Below, one piece after another: positions 62,101 through 64,000 of a stretch of 64,000 nucleotides of DNA. This DNA comes from Pomphorhynchus laevis (taxonomy: Eukaryota > Acanthocephala > Palaeacanthocephala > Echinorhynchida > Pomphorhynchidae), in contig WNNJ02000064.1 of NCBI GenBank assembly GCA_012934845.2, forward strand, positions 1 through 64,000, written 5' to 3'. The translations under genes were made by a program, and so were the position numbers. How positions within the stretch are numbered: the stretch's first letter is position 1; every line of letters begins with the position of its first letter. Below the pieces are notes generated by a model. That model made no database searches. It was given only the letters and a program-made list of their open reading frames with translations, and had not been told where the DNA came from.

Positions 62101-62940
62101 TTAATCGTTTAGTAGCATCGATTTTAGCTGCTTTTTGAAAAATTGGAGTGAGAATGATGATCGCAGATGATTAGGTAAGGAATTCCAAAGGAGAGGAGCA
62201 GCGATATGTAGGGATCGACGGCCGAAGTTGGTTGAGTGAATAGGTACGTGTAGCAGAAGAGAATCACAGGAACGTAGGTGAGTAGAAAGATAGCGAGATT
62301 CACTTAGAGTTGGCAGATAAAGATAAGAAGGAGAATTACAATGGAGAAGGCGATAAGTCAGGCAAATCAGACGAAAACGAACGCGATGTTCAATACTTAG
62401 CCATCCAAGTTTTGATAAATAGGAAGATATATGATCGAATTTACGAAGTCGAAAAAGGATGCGCACCGCAGTGTTGATGAGGCGTTGAAGAGGTTTAAGG
62501 GATGCCTTTGAAGAGAAGACGAGAAGGCTAAGACAGTAATCAATACGTGGGAAAAGAAGGGAGGAGATAAGAGATTTACAAGAACTAAAATCTAGAGAAT
62601 TTCTGACGAGACGAATATCACGGAGAAGAATATTTGAAGACCTAGTTTTATCACGAATGAAGGGATCGAGATGCAGGTTATTGTCGAAGTGAATACCTAG
62701 AAATACTAGTTTATCTACAGCAGGAATAATTGTGGTCTGAAGATACAGAGATGGAGGAATAACAGAAACGGTGGAGGGAAAAATCCATAACACTTTAGAT
62801 TTGGTAGGATTTAGGGACATGCGCAAAGAAATTAGATGTACTGATAGAGCGCAAAGACAATTAGATGCGGATACGAAAAGTTGGCTTAGGGAATGAGGAG
62901 GCGAATGAGAATAAATAAGTATATCATCAGCGTACTGCAT
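62101..62940 (-). CDS. LINE RT catalytic core and C-terminal domain, intact 279-codon frame
   Basis: Starts at MQYADDILIYSHSPP (catalytic YADD), then LRMSLNPTKSKVLWIFP, LVFLGIHFDNNLHLDPFIRD, FPRIDYCLSLLVFSSKA, LQRLINTAVRILFRLRKFDH, LGWLSIEHRVRFRLICLTYR, CDSLLLHVPIHSTNFGRRSL and LLWNSLPNHLRSSFSLQFFK. This is the best-preserved example here of the CR1/L2-type end domain. The start given is an internal Met; the true ORF began far upstream and is broken before this point (about two breaks up to 63560). Confidence 0.8.
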   Translation of the reverse strand: MQYADDILIYSHSPPHSLSQLFVSASNCLCALSVHLISLRMSLNPTKSKVLWIFPSTVSVIPPSLYLQTTIIPAVDKLVFLGIHFDNNLHLDPFIRDKTRSSNILLRDIRLVRNSLDFSSCKSLISSLLFPRIDYCLSLLVFSSKASLKPLQRLINTAVRILFRLRKFDHISSYLSKLGWLSIEHRVRFRLICLTYRLLHCNSPSYLYLPTLSESRYLSTHLRSCDSLLLHVPIHSTNFGRRSLHIAAPLLWNSLPNHLRSSFSLQFFKKQLKSMLLND

Positions 62941-63272
62941 TACCCTAAATCAGAATTTACTAGTTATACAAGATAAATCTCCAAAAAGAAGCGTAAATAG
63001 AATAGGGCCAAGTACAGAACCTTGAGGTACACCACAAGAGAGAGAAGATAGAGAACACATTGAATTAGAATGGACGGAAAATGATCGATCGGATAGATAC
63101 GAAGAGAACTAAGCCAAGGTAGACGAAGAGAAATCATAGTGATAGCGAAGACGAAAAAGAAGGATTTCGTGATCGACAATGTCGAATGCAGATTAAAGAT
63201 CGAGCGATATTACCACACTACACAGTCCTTTGTCACGAGCGGAGAGCAGATCAGAAAATACTTTATGACATG

Positions 63273-63960
63273 CTAGTTCGGTGGAATGATTGGAGCGGAA
63301 AGCAGATTGAAAAAAGGGTAGAGCTGCGATGAAGAGAGATACTTGTTTATCTGATCTAAGACAAGGTGTTCAAGAATTTTAGATAAGGTTGGTAGAATTG
63401 ATATTGGGCGATAAGATGAAGGAAGAGATGGGTCAAGAGAGGGCTTTTTAAGTAGGGGACGAACAATGAACGTTTTCCAAAGAACAGAAAATATTCCATT
63501 CACTATTGACGAGTTTAAGAGGCTGGTAAGGAAAGGTGTGAAGTCTGTTGACAACAATTTGAGAATTCGAGTAGGGATGGGATCGGCAGGAGAGGACTTA
63601 CAAGTTAACGAAATAAGAAGGCAAGATACCTCATCTTCAGATACCGCAAGTAGATAAAAGAGCTCAGGGATACGAACAGACGAGATACAATAAGTTTGTG
63701 GAAGGACGATGATCGAATCGATTAGAGAAACAGTTTTTGAAATTAGGTAATCGGAGAATTGAGAAGGATCAAGAGTGGAGGTGACAGAGGAACGAGAAAG
63801 TAGAGAATTAAGAGTTTTCCATTTAGTTCGAGAGTCATTAGCGGAAGCCAGTTTGCTTCGCCAAAAACTATGTGCCTTAGAACGCAGAAGTTGCCTATGC
63901 GAACGACGAAGAGCAAAGAATTGGTTACGATAAAAGGATTAATCAAGTTATGAAGATAGT
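63273..63960 (-). pseudogene. LINE RT upstream part, broken
   Basis: Frames encode LRRSHRQLLRSKAHSFWRSK (63900), TPFLTSLLNSSIVNGIF (63540), RPLLKKPSLDPSLPSSYRPI and SILPTLSKILEHLVLDQINK, the stretch preceding RT block A. An antisense frame at 63466-63657 is only its shadow. Confidence 0.65.
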
Positions 63961-64000
63961 CTGAGATAACGGTGATAAGTTCTTAAAGAACGACGCAGGA

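Larger units (their letters stand above)
62030..64000 (-). mobile_element. Family A-related LINE, 3' part, running off the right edge
   Basis: On the minus strand: RT upstream region (SRTKWKTLNSLLSR, LFYLLAVSEDEV, SSPADPIPTRILK), SSYRPISILPTLSKILEHLV (about 63410), GVPQGSVLG-like remnants near 63030, MQYADDILIYSHSPP (62940), then the C-terminal domain and a 3' tail near 62040 followed by an A-run. Diverged from the copies at 18301-22299 and 14760-18300. The 5' end lies beyond the window. Confidence 0.8.

Overview
This window is AT-rich invertebrate (metazoan) DNA. It holds one host gene, split into small exons and spread over at least 32 kb, and a dense set of retrotransposon remains. I see no bacterial gene organisation, no rRNA or tRNA, no CRISPR array and no LTR element or other virus-like fossil. 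The species cannot be fixed from the sequence. The abundant Penelope-like elements, AT-rich introns and the RT/restriction-type-nuclease LINE at the left end fit an invertebrate with a repeat-rich genome.

Layout. 1-2975: a LINE with a restriction-like (PD-(D/E)XK) endonuclease whose two halves face each other, as in twin-primed insertions. 3795-8716: 17-bp tandem repeats, then an old CR1/L2-like LINE (family A) with a truncated copy of its own family nested inside it. 10135-13990: a LINE with a gag-like, zinc-knuckle ORF1 (family B). 14374-14519: a MITE-like inverted-repeat element. 14760-22585: a diverged family A LINE (plus strand) interrupted by a younger, almost full-length family A copy (minus strand, 18301-22299). 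22880-23835: a third, Rex/CR1-like LINE fragment. 24129-25380: about 360-bp units with hammerhead-ribozyme cores, two in each orientation.

26092-57962 and beyond the right edge: the 5' part of CNOT3 (CCR4-NOT complex subunit 3), plus strand, ten exons seen (307 codons). Intron 1 holds a 2.9-kb minisatellite with a 14-bp unit. Intron 2 holds two head-to-head family B LINEs, the second hammerhead array, a 234-bp palindrome and a Penelope-like (PLE) remnant. Intron 4 holds a further hammerhead-like motif. Intron 6 holds a Merlin-type DNA transposon remnant with 8-bp target duplications, a LINE scrap and two PLE copies. 62030-64000: another family A LINE, cut by the window edge.

The most unusual signal is the hammerhead repeats. 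Eight complete copies plus one decayed relative carry the conserved core (CTGATGA, GAAA, GTC or GTA) and three supported helices, but the strands occur in an order that is not a circular permutation of the known hammerhead. Stem III encloses the CTGATGA strand, so one unit cannot fold an ordinary hammerhead. Two units, in tandem or in trans, could. Compensatory changes between sequence families support the helices. A second recurring signature is short, near-perfect fold-back palindromes scattered through introns and inside LINE and PLE coding remnants.
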